Shown in pieces: positions 63,300 through 64,000 of a DNA stretch of 64,000 nt. The first letter of the stretch is position 1; each line of letters opens with the position of its first letter. Both the position numbers and the translations under genes were made by a program. The notes under the pieces were generated by a model. The model did no database searches. It saw nothing but the letters and a program-made list of their open reading frames with translations, and was not told where the DNA came from. Source of the stretch: Vanilla planifolia (taxonomy: Eukaryota > Streptophyta > Magnoliopsida > Asparagales > Orchidaceae); contig CM043869.1 in NCBI GenBank assembly GCA_023846275.1, forward strand, positions 32,370,737-32,434,736. The letters are read 5' to 3'.

Positions 63300-64000
63300 A
63301 TAAAAGACAACCAATACAAACTTAGCCAAAATCCATGGGTTTTGGTTAGATTTTCTAATATCTCTTTCAAACCATCCAATGAGTGTCCAATTAAGGCTGA
63401 ATCATCTAATGAACATCATGTAGAAACTCAAGCCTTTTTTTCCAAAAAATCATTAAAGCATCCAATGATTCAATCAAAATGGTGAATGGTTATCCAATAA
63501 AAGTTTTGACCATTTAGAAGGTGCCTAATAATGGCTTTAGTTGAACTTACAATTAATGATCATACTATTTGATTATTTAGTCAAAATATCTGATAGCTCT
63601 TCCAAGAGCTTCATAATAGTTTGAATACAATTTTGACACTTTAACATGCTTTCAACTTCAACTTTACTAAATTACCATAACAAAGACTAAAAATAACTTA
63701 GGAACTTACCTCCATCCTTTTATAAGATCAATACTAATAACAAACTCCCTATGAAAATTTCATTCTCCTATCATTTTTTCTCTTCTCAAACATTTTTCTT
63801 TTTTCATCTCTTCCCTTTTTCCTTTTTTTCACTTACTTACATTACTTAGTCTCTCTCTCTCTCTTCATTCTTAATTCCTCTTTATTATTAATTATTTAAT
63901 CCTCGTCTGATTAGTTTGATGATCCTAAAGTCATCTTATTTTTATCTCCTCTTAAGGTTTTTTATTTCATGTCTATTAAGCTTTCTCGGTGAAGTATTTA
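63300..64000 (-). repeat. Direct repeat copy 2 (LTR-like), cut by window end
   Basis: Second copy of the 55998-56666 repeat, same orientation, 7.3 kb away. Contains an extra 31 bp (around AAAGTTTTGACCATTTAGAAG) and a shorter (TC)n. Still matching at the last base of the window (GTGAAGTATTTA), so its right end is unknown. Confidence 0.85.

Noticed and set aside
1..64000. tRNA, rRNA, organellar insertions, CRISPR arrays, prokaryotic-type operons or viral insertions
   Set aside because: None could be recognised; the window has plant exon-intron structure and plant retroelement relics only.

Overview
This is nuclear DNA of a seed plant with a large, repeat-rich genome. It is AT-rich, and one intron-containing gene covers about three quarters of it. 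The only host gene I can support is a minus-strand homologue of STOMATAL CYTOKINESIS DEFECTIVE 2 (SCD2), a coiled-coil protein of clathrin-dependent membrane traffic and cytokinesis. I rebuilt 16 consecutive coding exons between 50377 and 787. All splice phases agree and give 523 complete codons. Compared from memory with Arabidopsis SCD2, only the C-terminal exon or exons of roughly 30 residues are missing, and they must lie to the left of the window. Introns make up about 97% of the 49.6 kb visible span; five exceed 3 kb and two exceed 10 kb. I cannot name the species.

Layout on the + coordinate, which runs from the 3' to the 5' end of the gene. 1-786 is the start of intron 16, where the 5' splice-site region is tandemly triplicated. 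914-3967 (intron 15) has a three-copy 415-bp tandem array beside an LTR-like sequence. 4009-13362 (intron 14) has an AT/GT microsatellite, a plus-strand LINE ORF1 relic, a small rearranged inverted repeat and a degenerate four-copy array with a unit of about 690 bp. 13405-21173 (intron 13) is mostly featureless, apart from an LTR-like segment near 17 kb. 21244-31498 (intron 12) has two clusters of a 23-bp repeat, a minus-strand DUF4283/LINE-like relic, a CpG-rich block, one copy of a dispersed repeat and a Ty1/copia relic. 31821-37229 holds closely spaced exons 3-11. 37306-49353 (intron 2) holds a plus-strand Ty3/gypsy integrase relic of Tat/Athila type and a minus-strand Ty3/gypsy relic with gag, protease, RT and integrase in order; the integrase carries a 347-bp tandem duplication. 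49354-50520 has exons 2 and 1 in the GC-rich 5' end.

50.5-64 kb lies upstream of the gene and is intergenic. It holds the inverted partner of the dispersed repeat at 28.7 kb, another Ty3/gypsy integrase relic and a pair of direct repeats 7.3 kb apart. No intact transposon, RNA gene or second host gene was recognised. The most unusual signals are the duplicated splice-donor segment, the tandem arrays inside introns, the duplication inside the dead integrase, and the size of the gene relative to its product. All homology statements come from reading translations against remembered family motifs; no search was run.
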